21,818 nt of DNA from a virus (IMGVR_UViG_3300030060_005255:1-21818), one strand, 5' to 3'; positions 7,985-14,542 are shown, numbered from the stretch's first letter. A program made the numbers and translations. Notes: generated from the letters alone by a model not told the origin.

Positions 7985-8027
7985 GGTCATTGCATAGAGC
8001 GATGGCTGGTTCAAAAGGAGAACTGCT

Positions 8028-8738
8028 ATGACAACCCATTTTACCTCTGGCGTAACAAACGTAGGCGCGGGCAGCACGCTCGGCAAAGCCAAGATGCCTG
8101 CCCCTGCGAAGTACCACGTTTATCACAATGACTTCGACACCTACTTGGCAAGCGACTGGACAATTACCACCACTGAGGGTGGCTCGGGCAACGCTTCCGA
8201 GGCTTTGGTCGATGGTGACGGGGGCCTATTAGCCCTAACGTGCGATGACGCGGATAACGATAACGACTTCCTTCAGCTCGTGAAGGAAGGCTTTAAGTAC
8301 GAGGCTGACAAGCAGTTGGCGTTTAACGCACGATTCAAGACATCTGATGCCGACGCCTCTGATGTCGTGATGGGTTTGCAAATTACGGATACGAGCCCGC
8401 TTGATACCACGGATGGGATTTTCTTTCTGCTCACAGACGGCTCGACTACTTTGACGTTCATTGTCGAAAAAGACAGCACGCAGAGCACTCTGGATTTGCC
8501 GACCGCGATGGCGGATGACACCTTTATGACAGTTGGCTTCATGTATGACCCAAAGGGTCAGAAATTTCACGTCTATCAGAACAATACTGAGGTCGGCACC
8601 GTTGCCTCTACGAATGCTCCAGATGACGAAGAGTTGACAGTCAGCTTTGGTATTCAGAATGGCGCAGCAGCCGCGAAAGTTTTGACTGTGGATTACATTA
8701 CCGCAATGAAAGAGCGGACAGCAGCCACTGAACTCTAA
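8028..8738 (+). CDS. Beta-sandwich (lectin-like) virion protein
   Basis: A 236-residue acidic protein. After a short N-terminal tail it reads as alternating beta strands with a jelly-roll or concanavalin-like rhythm: VYHNDFDTYLASDWTIT (31-47), a GDGGLLALTC strand, KQLAFNARFKTSDA, a DVVMGLQITDTSPLDTTDGIFF segment, then MTVGFMYDPK and LTVSFGIQNGAAAAKVLTVDY. This layout resembles laminin-G/LamG-type carbohydrate-binding sandwiches. I recognise it as a common marine phage structural protein. It probably sits on the capsid exterior, where it could bind glycans, but no ligand residues can be named. It has its own AAGGAG site (8015-8020), seven bases before the ATG, and is the first gene after the terminator. 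Confidence 0.68.
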   Translation: MTTHFTSGVTNVGAGSTLGKAKMPAPAKYHVYHNDFDTYLASDWTITTTEGGSGNASEALVDGDGGLLALTCDDADNDNDFLQLVKEGFKYEADKQLAFNARFKTSDADASDVVMGLQITDTSPLDTTDGIFFLLTDGSTTLTFIVEKDSTQSTLDLPTAMADDTFMTVGFMYDPKGQKFHVYQNNTEVGTVASTNAPDDEELTVSFGIQNGAAAAKVLTVDYITAMKERTAATEL

Positions 8739-8752
8739 ATCGGAGACTAGAC

Positions 8753-9157
8753 ATGGCTGACGCAGTTACATCTCAGACCATACAAGACGGTCAGCGAAAG
8801 GCCGTCTTAAAATTTACGAACGCGAGTGACGGTACGGGAGAGTCTGCGGTAAAAAAAGTAGACGTCTCTGCACTGACTTCCAACGCGCAAGGTGAAGCCT
8901 GCACTGGTGTGACCATCAATAAAATTTGGTGGCAATGCACTGGCATGAGCGTAAAGATCGAGTTCGATGCCTCAAGCAACGTGCTGGCCATTGGTTTGTC
9001 AGAAAACTCGAATGGTCATCACGACTATTCTGATTTTTCTGGCATACCGAATAACGCTGGCAGCGGTAAAACAGGCGACTTGGACTTTACAACGGTCGGT
9101 CACTCCAGTGGTGATAGCTACATGATTATTTTGGAACTGATCAAGAGTTTCGGTTAA
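8753..9157 (+). CDS. Conserved small virion protein, beta-rich
   Basis: A 134-residue protein with a compact beta pattern: KAVLKFTNASDGTGESA (16-32), a KKVDVSAL strand, INKIWWQCTGMSVKIEFD (55-72), a short HHDYSDF loop and a final SYMIILELIKSFG strand ending at the stop. I remember this pattern (an 'SQTIQDG' start, 'TNxSDGTGE', 'WWQC') as a recurring structural protein in uncultured marine phages, close to capsid genes. A GGAG site sits seven bases before the start. It pairs with the preceding lectin-like protein and is probably a capsid surface or vertex component; the exact role is unknown. Confidence 0.65.
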   Translation: MADAVTSQTIQDGQRKAVLKFTNASDGTGESAVKKVDVSALTSNAQGEACTGVTINKIWWQCTGMSVKIEFDASSNVLAIGLSENSNGHHDYSDFSGIPNNAGSGKTGDLDFTTVGHSSGDSYMIILELIKSFG

Positions 9158-9159
9158 TA

Positions 9160-9444
9160 ATGGCAACGACCAAAGATGTCAAACGACTCCCCTCTGGGCG
9201 GCTACAGTACCGAGGGGAGACTTTTGCTGGCTACAACAAGCCAAAACGAACGCCCAACAAGGCAAAGAAAAGTGCGGTCCTTGCCAAAAAGGGGAATAAG
9301 GTCAAGCTGGTCAGGTATGGCGATAGCAAGATGACGATCAAAAAAAGTCAGCCTGCTAGGCGTAAATCTTTCCGAGCGCGGCACAAATGCGACACGGCAA
9401 AAGATAAATTTTCGGCTCGATACTGGTCCTGCAAGGCTTGGTGA
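9160..9444 (+). CDS. Small lysine/arginine-rich phage protein
   Basis: Ninety-four residues, very basic. Two conserved-looking blocks stand out. The first is FAGYNKPKRTPNKAKKSAVLAKKG (22-45). The second is a C-terminal block with VKLVRYGDSKMTIKK (48-62) and RRKSFRARHKCDTAKDKFSARYWSCKAW (67-94), including His75, Cys77 and Cys92, a possible but incomplete metal site. I recall the 'KRRSFRARH...D...A.YW' block from phages and some large viruses as an uncharacterised domain. No ribosome site is evident; the ATG lies three bases after the previous stop, so re-initiation is likely. Charge and abundance of Lys suggest nucleic-acid contact, possibly inside the virion, but this is inference. Confidence 0.72.
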   Translation: MATTKDVKRLPSGRLQYRGETFAGYNKPKRTPNKAKKSAVLAKKGNKVKLVRYGDSKMTIKKSQPARRKSFRARHKCDTAKDKFSARYWSCKAW

Positions 9445-9456
9445 AAGGAGACACAA

Positions 9457-10569
9457 GTGAGTCTTTTAGATAGATTTAAGGAAAAACAAGGCGCTCAGCC
9501 TGTTGGGCAAACCCCTAGGACAATATTTGCGGGGCAAACATTCGGAAGTAATTCTGGGATGCGGCCTAGCGGATTACTGAGTTTAGGCTTGTTGAATATG
9601 GGCTCTCCGAGATCTGGAGGGCGCAGGCAAGATCTGCCCTCTATCGGACGTTTTGAAAGACGGCCCGAAGCTCGGGCGGAAATGTTAAGTAATATGCTTT
9701 CGCAAATTGCTTCTTTTTCGCGCCCTCCTTCAGAACCCATGGGTATGCAGCAAGGCGGTCTTGTCCAGCAGGTCATCGCGGACAGACAGCGCGTTCTCGA
9801 TTCTTTTACGCCAAATCCCTACGATCAATATCAGTATCTGATGGAGAATCCAGCGACGCGGCAGGCGCCTACGGATACTGAAGTGGTTCCAGACGTAACT
9901 GGCGGAGTCATGCCCGCAGATCCCACGCCCGCAACACCGGCTGACACTTTTAACAATCTTCTGACCACCGTGCAGAAGGCGACAGGCGGATCCGACCCAG
10001 CTCCGATGAGCCCTTTGGAGGCGCGGATTGCTGAGCTAATGGAAAACAGGGGTATGACACAGCAAGAGGCTGCGGCTAATCAGGCTTTTGCTGCTCAACA
10101 GGGCGCAGATCTTAATAACGACGGGGCCATTACTAACGCTGAATATGCTTTGTTTATGCGTAGTCAAGAGCCTACGGTGTCTACGATGCCAGTCGGAGAT
10201 CCGGTGCCCTTAACGCCAAATCCAATGGGCAGTGGCTTTCTTTCAAGTGTGTTCAACAGCGAAGGTATTCAGCAGGCTATCGATGACGCTATAGCGTCGA
10301 TGGGAGATCGCTCTGGAGGGGTGGACGCGCCCGCAACTGCGCCTGCCACGCCAACAATCCCAGAAAACCTGCAAGAACGAATCGCAGCCCTGACAGGCGG
10401 TGCGGGCGGTTTTGGAGGCATGATCCCAAACATTGATGTGGATCGACTCAGAGAGCTGATGGCAGAACTTTACGGAGGACAAACGCCTCCAGTCAGAGGC
10501 CCTGAGTTCAGACCCCCACCTCCGAGGCGAATCGTAGTAGATCCAAGAATGGGCGAAGGGATGAGATAA
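9457..10569 (+). CDS. Low-complexity virion-module protein with one EF-hand loop
   Basis: A 370-residue protein I cannot assign. It starts at GTG, six bases after AAAGGAG (9444-9450). It is rich in Gly, Pro, Met and Gln and mostly looks disordered. Recognisable points are MGMQQGGLV (95-103), a helix with IAELMENRGMTQQEAAANQAF (191-211), a perfect EF-hand loop DLNNDGAITNAE (218-229) with Asp/Asn at positions 1, 3 and 5, Gly at 6 and Glu at 12, the segment LQERIAALTGGAGGFGG (305-321), and a proline-rich basic tail (350-370). The phrase RIA-x-LTG also begins the protein at 17477-19288, hinting at a shared module. It is probably a calcium-binding structural or internal protein, but this is not shown. 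Confidence 0.68.
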   Translation: MSLLDRFKEKQGAQPVGQTPRTIFAGQTFGSNSGMRPSGLLSLGLLNMGSPRSGGRRQDLPSIGRFERRPEARAEMLSNMLSQIASFSRPPSEPMGMQQGGLVQQVIADRQRVLDSFTPNPYDQYQYLMENPATRQAPTDTEVVPDVTGGVMPADPTPATPADTFNNLLTTVQKATGGSDPAPMSPLEARIAELMENRGMTQQEAAANQAFAAQQGADLNNDGAITNAEYALFMRSQEPTVSTMPVGDPVPLTPNPMGSGFLSSVFNSEGIQQAIDDAIASMGDRSGGVDAPATAPATPTIPENLQERIAALTGGAGGFGGMIPNIDVDRLRELMAELYGGQTPPVRGPEFRPPPPRRIVVDPRMGEGMR

Positions 10570-10781
10570 TGCCAAAGGCCAAGGCTAAACCTAAAGCGAA
10601 AAAAAAAGCGAAGTCTCGTGTAAACGAAGCAGGCAACTACACTAAGCCTGCACTTCGCAAAAGGATTTTTAATCGTATCAAGGCGGGCGGCAAGGGCGGA
10701 AGGCCGGGCCAATGGAGTGCTAGGAAAGCGCAAATGTTGGCGTCTGCTTACAAAAAAGCTGGGGGAGGATACAAGGACTAA
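10569..10781 (+). CDS. Small basic protein with conserved YTKPALRKRI / PGQWSARKAQ block
   Basis: Seventy residues. A Lys/Ala tail (PKAKAKPKAKKKAKSR) precedes a compact conserved block: NYTKPALRKRIFNRIKAG (23-40), GGRPGQWSARKAQMLASAYK (43-62), ending KAGGGYKD. I know this block well from marine phages and giant viruses, often beside or fused to the domain encoded by the next gene; it has no known biochemical function. It is strongly positive and may contact DNA. The start shares one base with the preceding stop. A run of nine A residues (10599-10607) encodes three lysines. Confidence 0.78.
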   Translation: MPKAKAKPKAKKKAKSRVNEAGNYTKPALRKRIFNRIKAGGKGGRPGQWSARKAQMLASAYKKAGGGYKD

Positions 10782-11035
10782 TGGCTCTCAAGAAGTCACA
10801 GAAGTCTTTGAAAAAGTGGACCAAGCAAAAGTGGCGAACAAAATCTGGCAAGCCAAGCACTCAGGGCTCGAAAGCTACTGGAGAAAGATATTTGCCTGAG
10901 AAGGCAATTAAAGCCATGTCAGATAAAGAGTACGCTGCCACCACTCGCAAAAAGCGAGCAGACACCAAAAAAGGCAAGCAGTTCTCGAAGCAGCCAAAAA
11001 AGGCGGCGAAAAAATCAAGGAGATTTCGTAAATGA
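10781..11035 (+). CDS. Small basic protein, DUF5872-like
   Basis: Eighty-four residues. The core is KSLKKWTKQKWRTKSGKPS (8-26) then ATGERYLPEKAIKAMS (32-47), which I associate with DUF5872, a domain of unknown function in phages and large eukaryotic viruses. The remaining tail is almost all Lys, Arg, Ala and Gln (KKGKQFSKQPKKAAKKSRRF), histone-tail-like in composition. The start shares one base with the previous stop and the end overlaps the next gene by four bases, so three small basic proteins are made in coupled fashion. The domain number is from memory and should be treated as likely, not certain. Confidence 0.76.
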   Translation: MALKKSQKSLKKWTKQKWRTKSGKPSTQGSKATGERYLPEKAIKAMSDKEYAATTRKKRADTKKGKQFSKQPKKAAKKSRRFRK

Positions 11036-11214
11036 AGATTGACGAAAAAAAAGCTGACCTTAACAAAGACGGCAAGCTATCTGGCTACGAGCGCAAGCGC
11101 GGCGAGGCTATTGCCAGAAATATGAACAAGGGTGGCGTTGTGGAAGTGCAAGCGAGAGGCTGCGGTGCGATGATGAACAATCGCAGACGAAAAACCAGAA
11201 TCCCAAGATCGTGA
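11032..11214 (+). CDS. Small EF-hand/dockerin-like protein with GGxV/RGxGA tail
   Basis: Sixty residues. Residues 9-20 (DLNKDGKLSGYE) are a canonical 12-residue calcium loop: Asp1, Asn3, Asp5, Gly6, Leu8 and Glu12. They are followed by a basic helix RKRGEAIARNM, the arrangement of half a dockerin or one EF hand. The C-terminal part, MNKGGVVEVQARGCGAMM (31-48), carries the same GGxV then RGxGA motif as the protein at 4142-4351, and ends in an Arg/Lys tail. ATGA overlap with the preceding gene plus an AAGGAG site (11017-11022) nine bases upstream support this start. A single EF hand would need to pair, either as a dimer or with the loop in the 9457-10569 protein. Confidence 0.74.
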   Translation: MKIDEKKADLNKDGKLSGYERKRGEAIARNMNKGGVVEVQARGCGAMMNNRRRKTRIPRS

Positions 11215-11221
11215 GGTTGTT

Positions 11222-11476
11222 ATGAAGATGAAAGCCAAAGGCATGAAAAAAGGCGGCATGATGAAAGCCAAGGGCATGAAAAAGGGCGGCATGATGAAGT
11301 CTAAAGGCTATGCCAAGGGCGGTGCTATGAAAGCGAAGGGCATGGCCAAAGGCGGAATGATGAAGACAAAGGGCATGGCCATGGGCGGCGCTATGAAAAC
11401 TAAAGGCGGCGCGGGCGGCGGCAAAAAGAAAATGCGTCCGCCAAACAAAAAGAAGAGTGGTTTGTTTGGCAGATAA
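11222..11476 (+). CDS. Met/Lys/Gly-rich 11-residue repeat protein
   Basis: Eighty-four residues, almost entirely Lys, Met, Gly and Ala. After MKM come five complete copies of an 11-residue unit with consensus K-[AST]-K-G-[MY]-[KA]-[KM]-G-G-[MA]-M and a sixth degraded copy, then a GGGKKKMRPPNKKK linker and a SGLFGR end. It has no Asp or Glu, so it is extremely basic. I remember similar Lys/Gly/Met strings in marine phages at this position, never characterised. Possible roles are condensing DNA inside the head, a membrane-active or metal-binding peptide; none is shown. Five bases separate a GAGG-type ribosome site from the ATG. The stop directly abuts the next ATG. Confidence 0.72.
   Translation: MKMKAKGMKKGGMMKAKGMKKGGMMKSKGYAKGGAMKAKGMAKGGMMKTKGMAMGGAMKTKGGAGGGKKKMRPPNKKKSGLFGR
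11231..11428 (+). repeat. Tandem 33-base repeat, six units, in frame
   Basis: Units begin at 11231, 11264, 11297, 11330, 11363 and 11396. Units 1 and 2 differ at only two of 33 bases, both third codon positions, indicating a recent duplication. Later units are progressively more divergent and the sixth is degenerate. All changes preserve the reading frame and the Lys/Gly/Met pattern. Confidence 0.9.
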
Positions 11477-12166
11477 ATGGCGTATTTGCAAAGTAACATC
11501 CCGCACTTCAAGTGCTGGGTGCGCAGGGAGTACACGCATAATCACCAGAAATACCACGGCGAATTTATTCACGCCATGGCTATTGCTGTCACGACCATGC
11601 CGACGAGGTGCCTGAGCTTTCAGTTAATTTTTACTGGAGCAGAAACCTACGACGAAGATGACGAAGCCAACGTGCATGGCGGCGCCATGTGGGCCCGTAT
11701 GCCTATTACGGCTTTGGTCGGCGATACTCCTTTAGAGGACTGGCCAGAGCCCATGCCTGTTTGGGCGGCTCAACCGTGGGACTGCAGCTCGCATCATCAC
11801 GCGGTTTATGTGCTCGATAGAGCAACGCCCTGCCCATGGCTCGCCATAATCGATGGAGAAATGTACCCCGCCAAATACTACTTTACAGTGGATTATGCTG
11901 AGAACGAAATCGCTGACGATCCTGCGCAGCACAAGCAAAGTCACGTTCTGGAGTTGTTGGATGCGGGCCCATGGACTGGAAATATTGTCGCCTTACCCAA
12001 TAATCGGGTGCGGGTCACTCACCCTGCTTGGTTTGAAACCGGAGAGGGCGCTCCAGACTTTAGACCCTCTCAACATATCCATTATTCGAAATCTGATTTA
12101 GACTACACGCTTGACGTAAATCAGATTTTTAACAACCTTTACGCAGGTGCGGACGATGGCGACTAG
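11477..12166 (+). CDS. Conserved His-rich phage protein, function unknown
   Basis: A 229-residue protein that I recognise as highly conserved among uncultured marine phages but cannot assign. It holds 14 histidines, many clustered: EYTHNHQKYHGEFIH (18-32), CSSHHHAVYVLD (103-114), HKQSH (152-156) and QHIHYS (199-204). Other notable segments are GGAMWARMPITALVGDTP (68-85), CPWLAIIDGEMYPAKYYFTVDY (119-140) and TGEGAPDFRPSQ (188-199). The sequence looks globular and enzyme-like or metal-binding rather than a fibrous structural protein. It sits between the small basic genes and the neck genes. The ATG directly follows the previous stop without a clear ribosome site, so re-initiation is likely. The end overlaps the next gene by 11 bases. 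Confidence 0.72.
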   Translation: MAYLQSNIPHFKCWVRREYTHNHQKYHGEFIHAMAIAVTTMPTRCLSFQLIFTGAETYDEDDEANVHGGAMWARMPITALVGDTPLEDWPEPMPVWAAQPWDCSSHHHAVYVLDRATPCPWLAIIDGEMYPAKYYFTVDYAENEIADDPAQHKQSHVLELLDAGPWTGNIVALPNNRVRVTHPAWFETGEGAPDFRPSQHIHYSKSDLDYTLDVNQIFNNLYAGADDGD

Positions 12167-12851
12167 CGGCAGCAGGGATTTCGAACTTGACGTGGCTGAC
12201 TATGTAGAGGAAGCCTTCGAACGCTGCGGGCTGGAGCTGCGAACTGGTTATGATCTACAGACCGCTCAACGGTCTTTGAACCTGATGCTGGCAGAGTGGG
12301 CCAATCGCGGACTTAATCAGTGGACCATCAATCAGAAAACAATAAGTGCAGTAAAGGACACTATTGTATACACGATTGATACAACTGATCCCACGTCCGT
12401 CATTGATGTGCTGGATGTGTTCGTGCGCGAAACGGTACAGGGTTCTGTCACCGATATACCGCTCAGCAAGCTATCACGAGCTGAGTACGCGCATATAGCA
12501 ACCAAGTCGACTACAGGCAAGCCCAATCAATATTTCGTTGACAAGCAAATTTCTCCGACCATCAGCATTTACCCTGCGCCAGACAAAAACTCGGCTTACG
12601 TTCTGCACCTCAATGTTCTCAGCAGGATAGAAGACGCTGACGCAGGGGCGAACACTATGGATGTGCCTTTTCGCTTTTTCCCATGCCTAGCCGCTGGCCT
12701 TGCTTATTACATAGCCCTCAAAAGAGCACCGGAAAAAGTGCCGCTGTTGAAACAACTTTACGAAGAGGAGTTCGAGCGGGCGCTGTCGCAGGATCAAGCG
12801 AGAGCGAGCTTCCGTGTTGCTCCTGACCTCACGATCTATCGGATTGCCTGA
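12156..12851 (+). CDS. Head-to-tail adaptor, P22 gp4-like
   Basis: Probably the first ring that binds under the portal after packaging and closes the head. The N-terminal helices FELDVADYVEEAFERCGLE (8-26) and DLQTAQRSLNLMLAEWANRGLNQWTI (30-55) fit the helical bundle of neck adaptor proteins. A beta region with DVLDVFVRE follows, then KPNQYFVDKQISPTISIYPAP, and a C-terminal helix VPLLKQLYEEEFERALSQDQ. I chose ATG 12156 (231 residues) over a GTG nine bases upstream because the following MATSGSRDF start is typical. It overlaps the previous gene by 11 bases and shares a base with the next. The gp4 comparison is from pattern and gene order. Confidence 0.75.
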   Translation: MATSGSRDFELDVADYVEEAFERCGLELRTGYDLQTAQRSLNLMLAEWANRGLNQWTINQKTISAVKDTIVYTIDTTDPTSVIDVLDVFVRETVQGSVTDIPLSKLSRAEYAHIATKSTTGKPNQYFVDKQISPTISIYPAPDKNSAYVLHLNVLSRIEDADAGANTMDVPFRFFPCLAAGLAYYIALKRAPEKVPLLKQLYEEEFERALSQDQARASFRVAPDLTIYRIA

Positions 12852-13174
12852 TGACTTTTGCTGCCGGTAAAAACGCATACGGGATTTGTGACATCACCGG
12901 ATTCCGGTACAAGCTGAAGGATATGCGTAAAACTTGGAATGGTTTGCTTGTGGGTCCAGATCAATGGTCGCCTAAAGAACCGCAGATCAAACCGAATCCG
13001 ATACAAGCAGATCCCGAGGCAGTTCGCGACGCTCGAATAGACCCATCAAGTAACGGAAATGATGGTAACTTTTTTATGGTGTATACAAATGTGGGCACAG
13101 GTATTTTAGGCACACAACTTACATCCTTTGCTATTACGTCCTCTGTGGGAAATGTTGAGGTGACCATCACATGA
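12851..13174 (+). CDS. Small neck-region protein with a decayed zinc-ribbon-like motif
   Basis: One hundred and seven residues. The N-terminal segment AYGICDITGFRYKLKDMRKTWNG (9-31) then LLVGPDQW matches a recurrent phage motif whose usual form is CDxCGFRYxxxxLxxxWxGLxVC, a zinc-ribbon-like knuckle. Here only Cys13 remains: the second Cys of the first pair is Thr16 and the later Cys is Gly35. The fold may persist without metal. The C-terminal half (FMVYTNVGTGILG, then TSFAITSSVGNVEVTIT) looks like beta strands. It overlaps both neighbours (one base upstream, four downstream) inside the adaptor genes, so a minor neck or tail role is likely. Confidence 0.7.
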   Translation: MTFAAGKNAYGICDITGFRYKLKDMRKTWNGLLVGPDQWSPKEPQIKPNPIQADPEAVRDARIDPSSNGNDGNFFMVYTNVGTGILGTQLTSFAITSSVGNVEVTIT

Positions 13175-13818
13175 GTTTTACGCTGTCATCGCTCAAAACA
13201 ACGATCCAAGATTATCTGCAGGTAGATGAGACCACCTTCAACAATAATCTGGATCGATTCATCAAAGAGAGCGAAAACCGTATATTCAAGCTGGTGCAGT
13301 TGCCCGAGCAGCGGAGAAATGTCACAGGTAATACGACCACAAGCAAAAGGTTTCTGGCCACACCATCAGACTTTTTCGCGCCGTTTTCCCTAGCGATTAT
13401 CACTGGTGGTAAATATCACTACTTACTTTATAAGCATCCCAGCTTTATGAAGGAGTTTAATTCGAGCACCACTGCGACAGGCAGACCGAAGTATTATTCT
13501 CTTTTTGATGACACCGCTTTCGAGTTGAGCCCCGTGCCAGACTCGGGTTATGACGTGGAGCTGCATTACTTGTATAAACCGCCGTCTCTTACGGTGGGTT
13601 CTGATTCGGGCAGCACGCTTCTCTCTACCGACCATCCAGATCCGTTGCTGTACGGTGCGTTAGTCGAAGGCGCTGTATTTCTCAAGGAGCCTCCAGATGT
13701 CATCCAGACGTTTGAGGCAAGATTTAAAGAAGGGATTGCGAGGATGAAAAACGTGTCCGAGGGGCGTGCTACTCGCGATGAGTATCGGTTCGATTTGTTG
13801 AGGATGGGTGTGAGCTAG
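13171..13818 (+). CDS. Phage adaptor / tail-tube-like connector protein
   Basis: A 215-residue neck protein candidate. The N-terminus holds a helix with TTFNNNLDRFIKESENRIFKLVQLPEQRRN (20-49). A strand-rich region with RFLATPSDFFAPFSLAI (60-76), YKHPSFMKEF (87-96) and YDVELHYLYKPPSL (126-139) leads to a final helical part, LLYGALVEGAVFLKEPPDV then FEARFKEGIARMKNV. This order, with a middle 'LP.DF....SL' strand and a closing helix 'YEERFKEAL', is what I remember of SU10/T7 gp11-type adaptor proteins in marine podoviruses. It lies after the gp4-like gene, as expected for a second connector ring. It overlaps the preceding gene by four bases (ATGA). Confidence 0.75.
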   Translation: MSFTLSSLKTTIQDYLQVDETTFNNNLDRFIKESENRIFKLVQLPEQRRNVTGNTTTSKRFLATPSDFFAPFSLAIITGGKYHYLLYKHPSFMKEFNSSTTATGRPKYYSLFDDTAFELSPVPDSGYDVELHYLYKPPSLTVGSDSGSTLLSTDHPDPLLYGALVEGAVFLKEPPDVIQTFEARFKEGIARMKNVSEGRATRDEYRFDLLRMGVS

Positions 13819-13819
13819 A

Positions 13820-14542
13820 ATGTCAAAAATCAGGGAGCTGGAGGGCAAGAAAATTGCCATCCTTGGGTTGGGCGCGTCACAGATTGATTACGTTATTGGG
13901 GTAGAAAACTCCGCAGAGTGGGACGAGGTGTGGTGCATCAACGCCGCGCTGAGCGTTTTCAAGTGTGACCGTATTTTTATGATGGACCCTGCAAGTCGAT
14001 ACCTCGACACGGAGGACGCGGGCGGTCAAACGGACGTGATGCGTCGAATGCTGCCCGAGGTACAGGCCCCGATTTACAGTTGCGAATTGGATGAACGTGT
14101 TCCTGCTCTGGTCGAGTATCCAATCGTAGAGGTGATCGAAGATCAGAAATGTGCATACTTAAATAACACGGTCGCCTACGCGATTGCGTTTGGGTTGTAT
14201 AACAAAGTAGGCCACATGGACCTTTTTGGGATGGACTTCAGTTACAAACACAACCTGCATTTCGCAGAGGCGGGCCGAGGGTGCGTTGAGTTTTGGGTAT
14301 CCCGCTGCATAAGTGAGGGTGTGTCAATTGGGGCAAGCCCCCGTTCAGCGCTTTTGGATTCTAATGTGGACCCTCACGAGCGCCTGTATGGTTATCACAG
14401 ACTCGATGACCCGTTGATGGCGGTGAACGATGTGGACGGTCAGTGGATTATTTGTAATCGCAGTAAGTTTGCTGAAGCACAGCAAAAATACAACTTACAG
14501 CGTATAGAGTTACCGAGAGCTGCGGAGCCTTACAAGGGATGA
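13820..14542 (+). CDS. Rossmann-like putative enzyme (DUF115/glycosyltransferase-like)
   Basis: A 240-residue protein that does not look structural. It begins with a strand-turn-helix KKIAILGLGASQIDYVI (10-26), typical of a nucleotide-binding Rossmann fold. DEVWCINAALSVFKCDRIFMMDP (35-57) then looks like a second strand and a DxD-like site, NNTVAYAIAFGLY (115-127) is a conserved helix, and LFGMDFSYK (135-143) is followed by EAGRGCVEFWVSRC (150-163) and a SALLDSN strand end (176-182). I recall homologues in many marine phages, always unassigned. The layout resembles DUF115/MptE-like and GT42 sialyltransferase-type proteins, so binding of a nucleotide or nucleotide-sugar is my inference. It lies amid neck genes and overlaps the next gene by four bases, so it is co-expressed with virion parts. 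Confidence 0.7.
   Translation: MSKIRELEGKKIAILGLGASQIDYVIGVENSAEWDEVWCINAALSVFKCDRIFMMDPASRYLDTEDAGGQTDVMRRMLPEVQAPIYSCELDERVPALVEYPIVEVIEDQKCAYLNNTVAYAIAFGLYNKVGHMDLFGMDFSYKHNLHFAEAGRGCVEFWVSRCISEGVSIGASPRSALLDSNVDPHERLYGYHRLDDPLMAVNDVDGQWIICNRSKFAEAQQKYNLQRIELPRAAEPYKG

Noticed and set aside
7868-8131. Plus-strand open frame crossing the terminator
   Set aside because: It runs through the hairpin and T runs and into the next gene in a different frame; its translation is compositionally odd and matches nothing.
10599-10607. Run of nine A residues (and eight at 11045-11052) as possible programmed slippage sites
   Set aside because: They encode lysine codons in very Lys-rich genes. The zero frame gives complete, familiar proteins and no fused product in another frame makes sense.
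12147-12155. Upstream GTG start for the gp4-like adaptor
   Set aside because: ATG 12156 is three codons later and gives the expected short N-terminus; nothing favours the GTG.
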